Shown: piece after piece, positions 7,898-15,495 of the stretch
Layout: each line of letters begins with the position of its first letter
How positions within the stretch are numbered: position 1 is the first letter of the stretch
Assembly: GCA_035628505.1 (NCBI GenBank)
Contig: DASPJR010000012.1
Coordinates: 1 to 33,835 of the forward strand
From: DASPJR01 sp035628505
GTDB taxonomy: Bacteria > Planctomycetota > SZUA-567 > H5-PLA8
Length of the DNA stretch: 33,835 nucleotides
Reading direction: 5' to 3'
Notes under the pieces: model-generated
Databases searched by the model: none
The model's input: only the letters and a program-made list of their open reading frames with translations
Told to the model about the DNA's origin: nothing
Position numbers and translations under genes: made by a program

Positions 7898-9790
7898 ATG
7901 GCGCTCCTCTCGATATCCAATCTCGAAAAATCGTACGGCCCGCGGGCGGTGCTGAAGGGGCTTTCGCTGTCGATTGAACGCGGCGACCGGCTGGGACTCA
8001 TCGGCCGCAATGGCTGCGGTAAATCGACACTGCTGAATATCATTACCAGCCGTGAAGAGCCCGACCGCGGCGAGTTGCATTTCGCGCGAGACCTGAAGCT
8101 GGCATGGCTGGACCAGTCGCCCGACTTCGACAAGGACCGGAGCGTGCAGCAGGAAGCGCGTGAGGCGCTGAAGGATCTCGAGGAGCTCGAAGCGCGGCTT
8201 GCAACGTGGCATCAGAAGCTCGCCGACGCCCCCGATCACCAGCTCAGTGCTCCTGATCGCGAGGGGTTCGCGCGCGACGAAGCGGCCTTCCACGCGCTCG
8301 CCGGGGAAGACCGCGAGCGGCAGCTGACGATCGCGCTCAAGACGCTGGGTCTTGATGCGATGCTCGACCGTCCGTGCGGGCAACTCTCCGGAGGCGAGCG
8401 CACGCGCCTTGCGCTCGCCAAGTTCCTGGTATCGCCGTTCGACATCCTGATTCTCGACGAACCCACGAACCACCTCGACATCACCGGAATTGAGTGGCTG
8501 CAGTCGGCCCTGCTTCAGGCGGCAAAGACGTTCATCGTCGTCAGCCATGACCGCGCATTTCTCGATGCGGTGGCAACGAAAGTTGCGGAGCTTGAAGACG
8601 GCAAGCTGACGATCATCAATGGTAACTACACGCAGTTCATGACCGTCAAGGCCGAGCGGCTCAAATCGCTGCAACGACAGGCAGACCTCGAAGAGCAGTT
8701 CCTGGCGAAGGAAATGGATTTCATCCGCCGCCACATCAACAGCCAGCGCACGCGCGAAGCCAAAGGGCGACTCAAACGGCTGGAGCGGCGCGAGAAGATC
8801 GAAGTGCCTGTCGAAGAGAAGACCTTTCGCCTGAACCTGAAGGGCGGCGGCACGCACGCGGACATCGTCCTGAGCGTCAGCGGCCTGAGCAAACAGATGG
8901 GTGACCGCACACTCTTCGCGGATCTCTCATTTGATCTCATGCGCGGCGAAAAAATAGGAATCGTCGGGCCGAACGGCGCCGGAAAGACGACGCTGGCCAA
9001 TGTTCTCCTCGGGCAATTGCCGCCGACGGCAGGCCGGCTGCGGCTTGCGCCTCAATTACAGGTCGGCACCTTCACGCAGGACCTGCGGCATCTGCGCGAC
9101 GACCGCACGGTCCTGGAAGAATACGCGCGCCTGGTCAATCCGCCGAATCTCAACGTCGCGCGCGGACCGCTGGGCGCGTTTCTGTTTTCGGGAAATCGTG
9201 TCGAGCAGCGCGTCGAAAATTTAAGCGGCGGCGAGCGTGCTCGCCTGGCGCTCTGTATTCTTGTCGCCAAAGACAACGATGTGCTGGTGCTCGACGAACC
9301 CACGAACCACCTCGACATTCCTTCGCGCCAGTCGCTCGAAGAAGCGCTCGAGACTTATGCCGGCACGTGCCTGATCATCAGCCACGACCGCCGCTTTCTC
9401 GATCGCGTGACCTCGCGCACGCTCTGGATTGACGGCGAGCGCACGCGGCTTTATGGCGAGAGCTATTCCGAAGCGCGCGCACTGCGCGAGGAGGAAATGC
9501 AGGAGCTCGAGGAAAGGGCGGCGAAGGCAGCTCCCAAGGAGAAGCCGCAAAGGCCCGATCCGGTTCTGCCGAAGCAGAAAAAAATCAACGAGTTCAAGCT
9601 GAACGCGATCGAGACTGAAATCATGGAGCTCGAAGCCCGCAAGGAAGCGCTGAACGCGAAGCTGCTCGAGGAAGACGTCTACCGCGACGGCACGAAGATG
9701 CGCGAAATTTCAGCAGAACTCGAGGAGCTCGAGCAGAAACTTATACAGCTGAACAAGGATTGGGAAGCGGTGATTGATGCGGCCGGATGA
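7898..9790 (+). CDS. ABC-F family ATPase (Uup-like)
   Basis: This 630-residue protein has two ABC ATPase domains on one chain and no membrane segments, so it is a soluble ABC-F translation-type factor rather than a transporter. Domain 1 has Walker A GRNGCGKST (36-44), signature LSGGERTRLALAKFL and Walker B ILILDEPTNHLD (near 185). Domain 2 has Walker A GPNGAGKTT (357-365), signature LSGGERARLALC and Walker B VLVLDEPTNHLD (near 463). The interdomain linker is basic and helical (RRHINSQRTREAKGRLKRL). A C-terminal coiled coil (about 560-628) resembles the Uup C-terminal domain, which in known members binds nucleic acid. ABC-F proteins act on ribosomes or, for Uup, affect DNA branch structures and ribosome assembly. 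The gene begins 6 bp after the HEAT gene with no clear Shine-Dalgarno sequence, suggesting read-through transcription. Uup versus another ABC-F subgroup is not settled. Confidence 0.93.
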   Translation: MALLSISNLEKSYGPRAVLKGLSLSIERGDRLGLIGRNGCGKSTLLNIITSREEPDRGELHFARDLKLAWLDQSPDFDKDRSVQQEAREALKDLEELEARLATWHQKLADAPDHQLSAPDREGFARDEAAFHALAGEDRERQLTIALKTLGLDAMLDRPCGQLSGGERTRLALAKFLVSPFDILILDEPTNHLDITGIEWLQSALLQAAKTFIVVSHDRAFLDAVATKVAELEDGKLTIINGNYTQFMTVKAERLKSLQRQADLEEQFLAKEMDFIRRHINSQRTREAKGRLKRLERREKIEVPVEEKTFRLNLKGGGTHADIVLSVSGLSKQMGDRTLFADLSFDLMRGEKIGIVGPNGAGKTTLANVLLGQLPPTAGRLRLAPQLQVGTFTQDLRHLRDDRTVLEEYARLVNPPNLNVARGPLGAFLFSGNRVEQRVENLSGGERARLALCILVAKDNDVLVLDEPTNHLDIPSRQSLEEALETYAGTCLIISHDRRFLDRVTSRTLWIDGERTRLYGESYSEARALREEEMQELEERAAKAAPKEKPQRPDPVLPKQKKINEFKLNAIETEIMELEARKEALNAKLLEEDVYRDGTKMREISAELEELEQKLIQLNKDWEAVIDAAG

Positions 9791-9791
9791 A

Positions 9792-11117
9792 CTACTCGGC
9801 CGCTTGCTCTTCTTCTGACTCGATCAGGCCCGGCACTTCGTAAACGCCCAGCTTGCCATTCTTAAGCATGTACAGATGGGTCTGGCCGGTGGGACGCAGC
9901 AGCTGCAGAGAGAACTTCTTGCCGTAACCTTCATTGCGGATCTGCGTGAAGAACTTCATTGCTTCTTCCGCGCCGCCGTCATTCACTGCCGTGCCGTTGA
10001 TGTCCGTGATGAAATCATTCGGCTTGAGGCCCATGCGGTCGGCTGGGCTGCCCGGGACGACGTAGTAGACCATCAGGCCCAGTTTTTCGTTGATGTCACG
10101 GTCGACGTCGCGCGTGGTTTTGACATAGACTCCAAGCAGCGGCTTTTCGTTCTCGGCCGTCTTCTCGCCAATGATGATGTAGCGGAATTGCGCTTCCTGC
10201 TTTTTCAGAGTCTGCAGCACGCCCGGATCGTCCGGGTTGTGCGTGAATTCCTGATGTTGCTGGCCGACCGGAGTAAACACGCGCATCAGCGGAAGGGAAT
10301 GCGGAGCGGAGCGCGCGCCGCCTGCTGCCTTTGCAGCTGCGACCTTCTTCTTGCTTTCGCGCGAGCTCTCCTGCTTGGCTGGACGAAGGTGATTGCTGAG
10401 AGCCAGCACCAGGCTGGCGGCAGCTACCGTCGACGCCGCAAACGCGAAGATATTTCGGGCGCGGCGCGGACGCTGGAACTCAATCTTCTCGACCTTTTCC
10501 GCACTGCCGGTTCGCAGCGCATACGCGCCGGAGATAACGCCCGCCTCGGTGCGCGCCATGCGTTCGCGCACGACTTTGCCGTAATTGGCAAAGTGCTGCG
10601 CCGAGGGTTCGCCAACGCTGAAGTCCGCGTATGCGGCGCCGATTTCCTCCAGCGCCAGAAGCTCTTCACGGCAAGCAGCGCAGCTGCTCAGGTGTTTTTC
10701 CAGCGATGCGCGGCGCGCCAGGCTGGCAATCGCGCTGACTTCGCTCAGGCTTTCTCCGCGCTGCAGATCCAGCAGATCACTCAGCAGCGGGGCGGCCTCG
10801 CTGCAGCTCATCGCGGCCGGTTCTTCGGCGGCCAGGCGTGCGCGAATGCGCGCGCCGTATTCTGCAAAATGCTGGACGGGCGGTTCGCCAACGCTGAAAT
10901 CGCGGAACGCCGAGCCGACTTCTTCAAGAATCGAGAGTTCCTCGCGGCAGTTTTCGCACGCCACGAGATGAAGTTCCACGGAAGCCCGCATGCCGGGAAC
11001 AGCCAGGCGGGTTGCATCGGGATGGGGGAGTTCTCCGCGTCGCGCGTCGATGATATCGCTAAGGAGATCGCGGACGTCGTCGCAACAGAGATTGCCGGGT
11101 TTATGACCTGCTTCCAT
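9792..11117 (-). CDS. Anti-sigma factor with duplicated zinc-finger module, membrane helix and PDZ domain
   Basis: I chose the ATG at 11117, preceded by GGAGG 14 bases upstream; in-frame GTG codons at 11120 and 11138 are alternatives. The 441-residue product carries two tandem copies of a zf-HC2-type anti-sigma module. Each has an upstream Cys and then HxxxCxxC (H50/C54/C57 and H142/C146/C149), and each is followed by an almost identical block, DFSVGEPxxQHFAxYG. One membrane helix lies at about 222-244. The C-terminal half contains a PDZ domain (about 330-410) with LLGVYVKTT, VVPGSPADRMGLKPNDFI and DINGTAVND, which should lie in the periplasm and may sense or bind a ligand. Zinc-binding anti-sigma domains hold ECF sigma factors at the membrane; the gene follows an ECF sigma gene, so the pair is probably cognate. 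Its stop lies 1 bp from the stop of the convergent ABC-F gene. Confidence 0.85.
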   Translation of the reverse strand: MEAGHKPGNLCCDDVRDLLSDIIDARRGELPHPDATRLAVPGMRASVELHLVACENCREELSILEEVGSAFRDFSVGEPPVQHFAEYGARIRARLAAEEPAAMSCSEAAPLLSDLLDLQRGESLSEVSAIASLARRASLEKHLSSCAACREELLALEEIGAAYADFSVGEPSAQHFANYGKVVRERMARTEAGVISGAYALRTGSAEKVEKIEFQRPRRARNIFAFAASTVAAASLVLALSNHLRPAKQESSRESKKKVAAAKAAGGARSAPHSLPLMRVFTPVGQQHQEFTHNPDDPGVLQTLKKQEAQFRYIIIGEKTAENEKPLLGVYVKTTRDVDRDINEKLGLMVYYVVPGSPADRMGLKPNDFITDINGTAVNDGGAEEAMKFFTQIRNEGYGKKFSLQLLRPTGQTHLYMLKNGKLGVYEVPGLIESEEEQAAE

Positions 11118-11185
11118 CACAGACTTAACTACCTCCACCTGCCGTCAGAATGACGCGCAAACCCCTGTAGTCCTTCATCTTCACA

Positions 11186-11887
11186 TCACGCGGAATAACC
11201 CAATCGCTTCAACTTTTCCTGCAGGCGCCGCCGCGCGTAGCTCAGGCGCGACCAGACCGTTCCTTCTGGAACGTCCAGCGTCCTGGCGATCTCCGCATGG
11301 CTCATGCCTTCCACTTCCTTCATCAGGAAGGCTTCACGGTGTTTTTCATCCAGACAATTGAGCGCCTGGGTCAGTGCCGCGCGAAGCCCGTCGCGCTCCA
11401 GATTGGTTAAAGGTTCGTCTCGGGACTTGCGTTCGACGGTGCGGATTTCTTCCAGAGTGGTTGTGGCGCTATCCTGGCGGATGGAGCGGCGGTAATGGTC
11501 GTGAACGAGATTCAGGACGATGCGGTAGAACCAGGTCTTGAACGCGCCTTCACCGGCAATTTCATTGACGTGCTTATAAAGACGCACCAGCGCTTCCTGG
11601 GAAATCTCTTCTGCCACATTGGCATCGGCAACCGAGCGCAGCGCTAAATGATATGCCATGCGGCCGGCCAAAGGCGCCAGTTCGTCAAAAGCCGCGTCGT
11701 CGCCTTCGCGGAAGCGGCGGACGAGGGCAACAATGCGTTGATCGAGCTCCTGGCGCTCGCTTGTCTTGTCGGAAATAACCTTATCGTTTTGCGCGGGATG
11801 GGCCGAACCGGAACCTGTCCGCGAAACTTCACGCAGCGGCGTCGACGCAGCCGGTTTGGGAAACCGCCCTGAACTTCCACCGGACAT
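11186..11887 (-). CDS. ECF-type RNA polymerase sigma factor
   Basis: The ATG at 11887 is preferred because AAGGAG lies 10 bases upstream; a longer in-frame start at 11995 would add 36 unlikely residues. The 233-residue protein has a disordered N-terminal stretch of about 50 residues. Sigma region 2 follows (from DELAPLAGRMAYHLALRS through EEISQEALVRLYKHV to FKTWFYRIVLNLVHDHYRR), then an acidic linker and region 4 (LNCLDEKHREAFLMKEVEG, then the helix-turn-helix SHAEIARTLDVPEGTVWSRL). There is no region 3, as expected for the ECF class. It directs RNA polymerase to a specific promoter set. The likely anti-sigma gene lies downstream on the same strand, about 70 bp away, and the pair is probably one transcript and possibly autoregulated. 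The target genes are not evident. Confidence 0.93.
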   Translation of the reverse strand: MSGGSSGRFPKPAASTPLREVSRTGSGSAHPAQNDKVISDKTSERQELDQRIVALVRRFREGDDAAFDELAPLAGRMAYHLALRSVADANVAEEISQEALVRLYKHVNEIAGEGAFKTWFYRIVLNLVHDHYRRSIRQDSATTTLEEIRTVERKSRDEPLTNLERDGLRAALTQALNCLDEKHREAFLMKEVEGMSHAEIARTLDVPEGTVWSRLSYARRRLQEKLKRLGYSA

Positions 11888-11943
11888 GGAACGTACGCTC
11901 CTTAACCCGTTTTTCTCGGATCGGCTGCCCGAGCCACTGGTTA

Positions 11944-11973
11944 AAGATAACGGGTATCCGGGTGGGTGTGCAA
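11944..11973 (-). promoter_or_regulatory. Candidate promoter for the sigma/anti-sigma pair
   Basis: On the minus strand a TTGCAC box (11968-11973) and a TATCTT box (11944-11949) are separated by 18 bases, each matching the housekeeping consensus at four of six positions. They lie about 57 bases upstream of the chosen ATG. The match is weak and an ECF-type promoter could overlap it. Confidence 0.25.
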
Positions 11974-11993
11974 GTTTAATCGCGTTCGACGGC

Positions 11994-12047
11994 AAGCCCC
12001 TTCCTCCGCACTGTCGTCAAAAAGGACGCAATGTGGGGAAGGGGCTT
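11994..12047 (-). terminator. Inverted repeat downstream of the thioredoxin-like gene
   Basis: An 11-base perfect inverted repeat (AAGCCCCTTCC at 11994-12004 against 12037-12047) encloses a 32-base loop. It begins 36 bases after the stop of the minus-strand gene ending at 12083. No T-run follows on that strand, so intrinsic termination is not shown; it may be a transcript-stabilising or regulatory stem upstream of the sigma gene. Confidence 0.3.
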
Positions 12048-12082
12048 CAATAAAACCAAAGAATCCGCTAAATTTGTGTGAC

Positions 12083-12730
12083 TTATTCGTCAGCAGGTAC
12101 TCTGCGTTTGCGTTCAACGGGTCGCTTGGGCGGTTCTTTTTCGTCCGGGTTCCGCAACCCTGGAACGCCCTTGGTCAGCGTAGGTCCTTCGTCCTTACTG
12201 CTCTTGCTGCGCATGGCGGCGAGCTTGGCCTGTTCCTCCTTGAACGCAGCCTTTTTCTCTTCGTAATGAAGGATGCTCTGCGCGGCGAGGATGATACGGT
12301 CGGGACGGATATCTACGTTCTGGGTATTTGTCTTATCGAACGAAATGATATTCTTGTAGTCGCTGCTGATGAGGACCAGCGATGCACTGCGCGAAGCGAT
12401 CTCGCGCAAGTTGGCAGGCCAGCCTTTTACATCCGTCGCGTCGCTGCGGATCTTCAAGCAGAGAAACGGTTTAAGTACAGATTTGAGCTCCGCATTCGCC
12501 AGAGCCTGATAACCTTCCAGGGTCTTGGCGCGGGCGTTACTTTTCTGCTGGGGATCGAAGAAATACACGCACAGCGGCATGCCGGAGGTTGTGGCCGTTT
12601 CAAAGTCACGGGCCGGCCAGTTCTTGACACTATCGGACTTGCCGCCCTCGCCGGGCCAGTCCTCCCCCGCGCCAGCCGCCAAGCCGATGAGTCCGCAAAT
12701 AAGCAGGGCCGTCAATGCGCTGGTTTTCAT
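12083..12730 (-). CDS. Secreted thioredoxin-fold-like protein lacking CxxC
   Basis: The ATG at 12730 has a strong AAAGGAGG about 6 bases upstream and directly begins a signal peptide (MKTSALTALLICGLIGLAAG), which fixes the start; 215 residues. After cleavage near AGAG-EDW, the segment GMPLCVYFFDPQQKSNARAK and a later hydrophobic stretch (LKPFLCLKIRSDA) recall the beta-alpha-beta start of a thioredoxin-like fold, as does SASLVLISSDYKNIISFD. The usual CxxC redox pair is absent: the position after the first strand reads DPQQKSN. The C-terminus is a charged, probably helical tail (KKAAFKEEQAKLAAMRSK) followed by Pro/Lys/Arg-rich residues. A redox role is therefore unlikely, and a structural or binding role in the periplasm is more plausible. 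The fold call is tentative. Confidence 0.65.
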   Translation of the reverse strand: MKTSALTALLICGLIGLAAGAGEDWPGEGGKSDSVKNWPARDFETATTSGMPLCVYFFDPQQKSNARAKTLEGYQALANAELKSVLKPFLCLKIRSDATDVKGWPANLREIASRSASLVLISSDYKNIISFDKTNTQNVDIRPDRIILAAQSILHYEEKKAAFKEEQAKLAAMRSKSSKDEGPTLTKGVPGLRNPDEKEPPKRPVERKRRVPADE

Positions 12731-12802
12731 AATCCCTCCTTTGTTATCAGAGGCATGTCGCATTTACGGGCGCCGTGACCGTAAAAAAGCACATGTGCGA
12801 AG

Positions 12803-12825
12803 AAAATCTTCTAATAGGGAAGATT
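12803..12825 (-). terminator. Possible intrinsic terminator of the MFS gene
   Basis: Reading the minus strand, AATCTTC and GAAGATT (12825-12819 and 12811-12805) form a 7-bp stem with a 7-base loop and run into TTTTC. It lies 18 bases past the stop of the MFS gene. The stem is A/T-rich and therefore weak. Confidence 0.4.
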
Positions 12826-12842
12826 AGCTGAATGTTAGCGTG

Positions 12843-14003
12843 CTAAGCATTGAGGCGCTTGGCGCCGTTTTCGGCACGGGTGAGCAGCAGGCATGCTGCG
12901 AGTGGAATCAGGGCCAGTAGATCGAGCCATGCCGCACCAAAGTAACCAGCCGCGGTACCGCCCAGATCAAGCAGGCGTCCGGCGCAGAAGTTACCGAGGA
13001 TCCCGCCAAGTCCCCAGGAAAATGATGTGAGCAATGCACGGCCTGTCGCGCGTAGCGAACTGGGCGTGGTTTGTTCCAGATACGCGATCGAGCCGGCATA
13101 GAAGACACCGAAGCTGAGGCCGTGAACGGCCTGCGTTATCGCGATGGCCGGGCCGCTGGTCAGCCAACCCGTCAGCGCCCAGCGGCCGGCGCTGACCACA
13201 ATCGCGAGCGCTAGAAACGGCATCAGCGGAACGCGCTGAAGAGCCCGGCGGAAGCTGAAGAGCAGGATGATTTCCGTTACCACGCCGCACGTAAGGCCCG
13301 CACCGACAAACTGTGGCGAGAGCTTGCGCTCTTCAATATGGAGCGCGAAGAGCAGGTAATACGATTGCATCGCGGCCCAGTGCAGCGTTCCGGTCAGCAG
13401 GAAGGCGACAAAGGATCCGGTGCGCAGCAGCCGCAGAGCATCCCGGAACGATGGCACCGCATGCGTAGCGACTGCTTTGGCTTGCGGCAGTGAGAAGGTC
13501 GCGAGAGCTGCTACACCCAGCCCGGCCGCGCCGCTGAAAAGCACCCATTCAAGCCCTTGTCCGCGAGCGAGAAAAGCGCCGAATACATATGCACCGAAGA
13601 CAAAGCCGAGCGAACCCCACATGCGAAGCCGGCCGTACTCGGTGCCGATGCGCTGCGCCTCGGAGACGGCTACCGTGTCTGCCAGCGACGTGATCGTAGT
13701 GGCGAAGAGTCCTTGAATCGCCAGCACGGCTCCGAGCTGGGCAAAGGTCCTGGCGAAGAACATCGGCACGAAAAAGACAGCCGAGCCCAGCATGGCCAGC
13801 TGCAGCGTACGCGCGGGTTTGCCCGAACGGTCGGCGAGAAATCCCCAGATCGGCGGAGCAAACACCATGATCAGCGGCGCGATCGAGGCCAGCGTTGCCA
13901 GCTGTCCGCCGCTCAGTCCGAGTGATATGTAATAAGGCGGCAGGTAAGGAACCAGGCAGCCCTGCGCGGCGAAGTAAATGAAATAGAAAACGGCGATCTG
14001 CAA
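12843..14003 (-). CDS. MFS transporter, MFS_1-like (nucleoside:H+ symporter/LacY-type)
   Basis: This 386-residue polytopic membrane protein has about twelve hydrophobic segments. It begins directly with a membrane helix (FYFIYFAAQGCLVPYLPPYY) and carries the MFS motif GFLADRSGKPARTL after helix 2. The later GRALLTSFSWGLGGILGN fits the second half of the fold. The pattern resembles the MFS_1-like group of sugar, nucleoside or aromatic-acid importers; the substrate cannot be read from sequence. The start is odd: the first codon is TTG, an in-frame TGA sits only five codons upstream (14019-14021), and no ATG or GTG lies between. The native 5' end may have been altered by the repeat immediately upstream. 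It has no co-directional partner nearby, so it is probably transcribed alone. Confidence 0.85.
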   Translation of the reverse strand: MQIAVFYFIYFAAQGCLVPYLPPYYISLGLSGGQLATLASIAPLIMVFAPPIWGFLADRSGKPARTLQLAMLGSAVFFVPMFFARTFAQLGAVLAIQGLFATTITSLADTVAVSEAQRIGTEYGRLRMWGSLGFVFGAYVFGAFLARGQGLEWVLFSGAAGLGVAALATFSLPQAKAVATHAVPSFRDALRLLRTGSFVAFLLTGTLHWAAMQSYYLLFALHIEERKLSPQFVGAGLTCGVVTEIILLFSFRRALQRVPLMPFLALAIVVSAGRWALTGWLTSGPAIAITQAVHGLSFGVFYAGSIAYLEQTTPSSLRATGRALLTSFSWGLGGILGNFCAGRLLDLGGTAAGYFGAAWLDLLALIPLAACLLLTRAENGAKRLNA

Positions 14004-14020
14004 AGCTGCGCTGCACTTTC

Positions 14021-14100
14021 AACACAAAGGCTCAGGAGACACAGACATTATATTAGCTCTGTGTCTTAAAATCTTCGCGTCTTTGCGTCTTTGCGTGAGC
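14021..14100. repeat. Intergenic repeat element with inverted and direct repeats
   Basis: AGACACAGA (14037-14045) and TCTGTGTCT (14058-14066) form a 9-base inverted repeat around a 12-base A/T-rich loop. It is followed by about 2.5 direct copies of the 8-base unit GCGTCTTT (14077-14096). The base composition is unlike the flanking genes. From memory, sequences of the type 'CTCTGTGTCTTCGCG..CTTTGCGTG' recur as dispersed intergenic elements in several bacterial groups; that comparison was not run. Confidence 0.6.
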
Positions 14101-14112
14101 CGGCCGTTCCGT

Positions 14113-15288
14113 TCAGCTCGCGACAGCCGTTGCCTGCGGCAGCTCGGCCAGATTCGGCGCTTCGTACTTCGCAGCGGTGCAGGTCAGGTTCACTTCGCTG
14201 CCTGGATCGAAGATGTGAATCTTGCTCGCGTTGAACGCCACGTCCATGCGGTGGCCCGTCGAGGCCGGCACGTGCGCTTCGAGCTTGCCGATAAAGCTGT
14301 TCTTCTCCGTTGAGAAGTAAACGACTTTCTGGTCGCCGAGCGCTTCCACGACATCGACGCGCGCGTTCACGACGGTGGCATTTTTCCAGTCGTGTGCGGA
14401 TTCCTTGTCGCAGATCATCTCCGGCCGGATGCCCATCTTCACAGATTTCTCGACGAAGCCTTCGACGCGCTTGGCCAGCTCCGGAACGATCGGCACGGTG
14501 ATCCCTGCGCCGTCGGTGAACGACAAGCCGCCGCCACCGGCGCGCGTGATCACGCCATTGAAGAAATTCATGGGTGGCGAACCGATGAAGCCTGCGACAT
14601 ACTTATTGATCGGCTGATCGTAGAGCACCAGCGGGTCGGCGACCTGCTGGATTTCGCCCTTGTCCATAATGACGATGCGGTCGGCCAGCGTCATGGCTTC
14701 GATCTGATCGTGCGTCACGTAGATCATCGTTGTCGCCAGGCTTTGGTGCAGCTTGTTGAGCTCCACGCGCATATCCACGCGCAGCTTGGCGTCGAGATTC
14801 GAGAGCGGTTCGTCGAAGAGAAACGCCGCCGGCTTGCGCACGATGGCACGGCCCACAGCTACGCGCTGGCGCTGGCCGCCGGAAAGCGCCTTGGGTTTGC
14901 GTTCAAGCAGATCGGTGATGCCAAGGATGCGCGCGGCGTCGCGTACGCGCGATTCAATCTCTTCCTTCGGAAATCGGCGTAGCTTCAGGCCGAAAGCCAT
15001 GTTCTCGAAGACGGACATGTGCGGATAGAGCGCGTAATTCTGAAAGACCATGGCGATGTCGCGGTCTTTGGGGGGAATGTCGTTCACCACGCGGTCGCCG
15101 ATCTGGATCGTGCCGCTGCTGATCTCTTCAAGCCCCGCGATCATGCGCAGCGTAGTCGATTTGCCGCAACCGGATGGGCCGACGAGCACGACAAATTCGC
15201 GATCGGCGATCTCAAGATTGGCGTCATTGACAGCCCTGAATCCACCGGGATAAAGCTTGCATACATTCTTCAGGACGACCTTGGCCAT
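14113..15288 (-). CDS. Sugar ABC transporter ATP-binding protein (MalK/UgpC/MsmK type)
   Basis: This 391-residue ATPase hydrolyses ATP to drive a carbohydrate-type importer at the inner membrane. It has Walker A GPSGCGKST (37-45), a Q-loop at VFQNYALYPHM, signature LSGGQRQRVA (135 on), Walker B FLFDEPLSNLDAKLR (156 on) and switch histidine H193 in VTHDQIEAMT. The segment SPPMNFFNG and the beta-rich C-terminal domain (about 240-380) are the TOBE/regulatory domain of the MalK/UgpC group, with usual family length. The ATG at 15288 has CGGAG seven bases upstream. No binding protein or permease gene lies nearby, so it may be a shared ATPase serving several importers, as MsmK and related proteins do. 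The specific gene symbol is uncertain. Confidence 0.92.
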   Translation of the reverse strand: MAKVVLKNVCKLYPGGFRAVNDANLEIADREFVVLVGPSGCGKSTTLRMIAGLEEISSGTIQIGDRVVNDIPPKDRDIAMVFQNYALYPHMSVFENMAFGLKLRRFPKEEIESRVRDAARILGITDLLERKPKALSGGQRQRVAVGRAIVRKPAAFLFDEPLSNLDAKLRVDMRVELNKLHQSLATTMIYVTHDQIEAMTLADRIVIMDKGEIQQVADPLVLYDQPINKYVAGFIGSPPMNFFNGVITRAGGGGLSFTDGAGITVPIVPELAKRVEGFVEKSVKMGIRPEMICDKESAHDWKNATVVNARVDVVEALGDQKVVYFSTEKNSFIGKLEAHVPASTGHRMDVAFNASKIHIFDPGSEVNLTCTAAKYEAPNLAELPQATAVAS

Positions 15289-15398
15289 GATTATCTCCGA
15301 TAAGATTCAGCGCGGGCTATGAAACGTGATTTCGCCTATCCTGTCAACATCGGGCTTTTGGGATTTGTCTAAGATCTCTAGTTTCGGTCCTGAAGTCT

Positions 15399-15430
15399 AA
15401 CCAGAAACCATAAACCCCAAACTAGAAACC
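15399..15430. repeat. Degenerate GGTTT-unit microsatellite in the divergent intergenic region
   Basis: On the minus strand about four imperfect 6-8-base units built on GGTTTCT / GGTTTAT follow one another. The surrounding gap (15289-15495) separates two divergent genes and must contain both promoters, but I see no convincing -35/-10 pair in it. Confidence 0.4.
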
Positions 15431-15495
15431 TCGCGCTACGGTTAATCCCTAATACCTAAAATGGACAGTGCACGGCAATGCGTTATCTTTAACAC

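Noticed and set aside
5711..8857. Very long (1048-codon) open frame on the minus strand
   Set aside because: It lies antisense to the HEAT and ABC-F genes, crosses the gap between them, and its product is Arg-rich without recognisable motifs. GC-rich coding DNA often leaves such antisense frames open.
7898..9790. ABC transporter
   Set aside because: Two ATPase domains on one soluble chain with an ABC-F linker and coiled-coil tail; no membrane segment or permease nearby.
9876..11153. 425-codon frame on the plus strand
   Set aside because: Antisense shadow of the anti-sigma gene, whose zinc-finger, membrane and PDZ motifs are clear on the other strand.
15399..15430. Telomere-like repeat
   Set aside because: Units are short, degenerate and only about four in number; a bacterial intergenic microsatellite is a simpler explanation.
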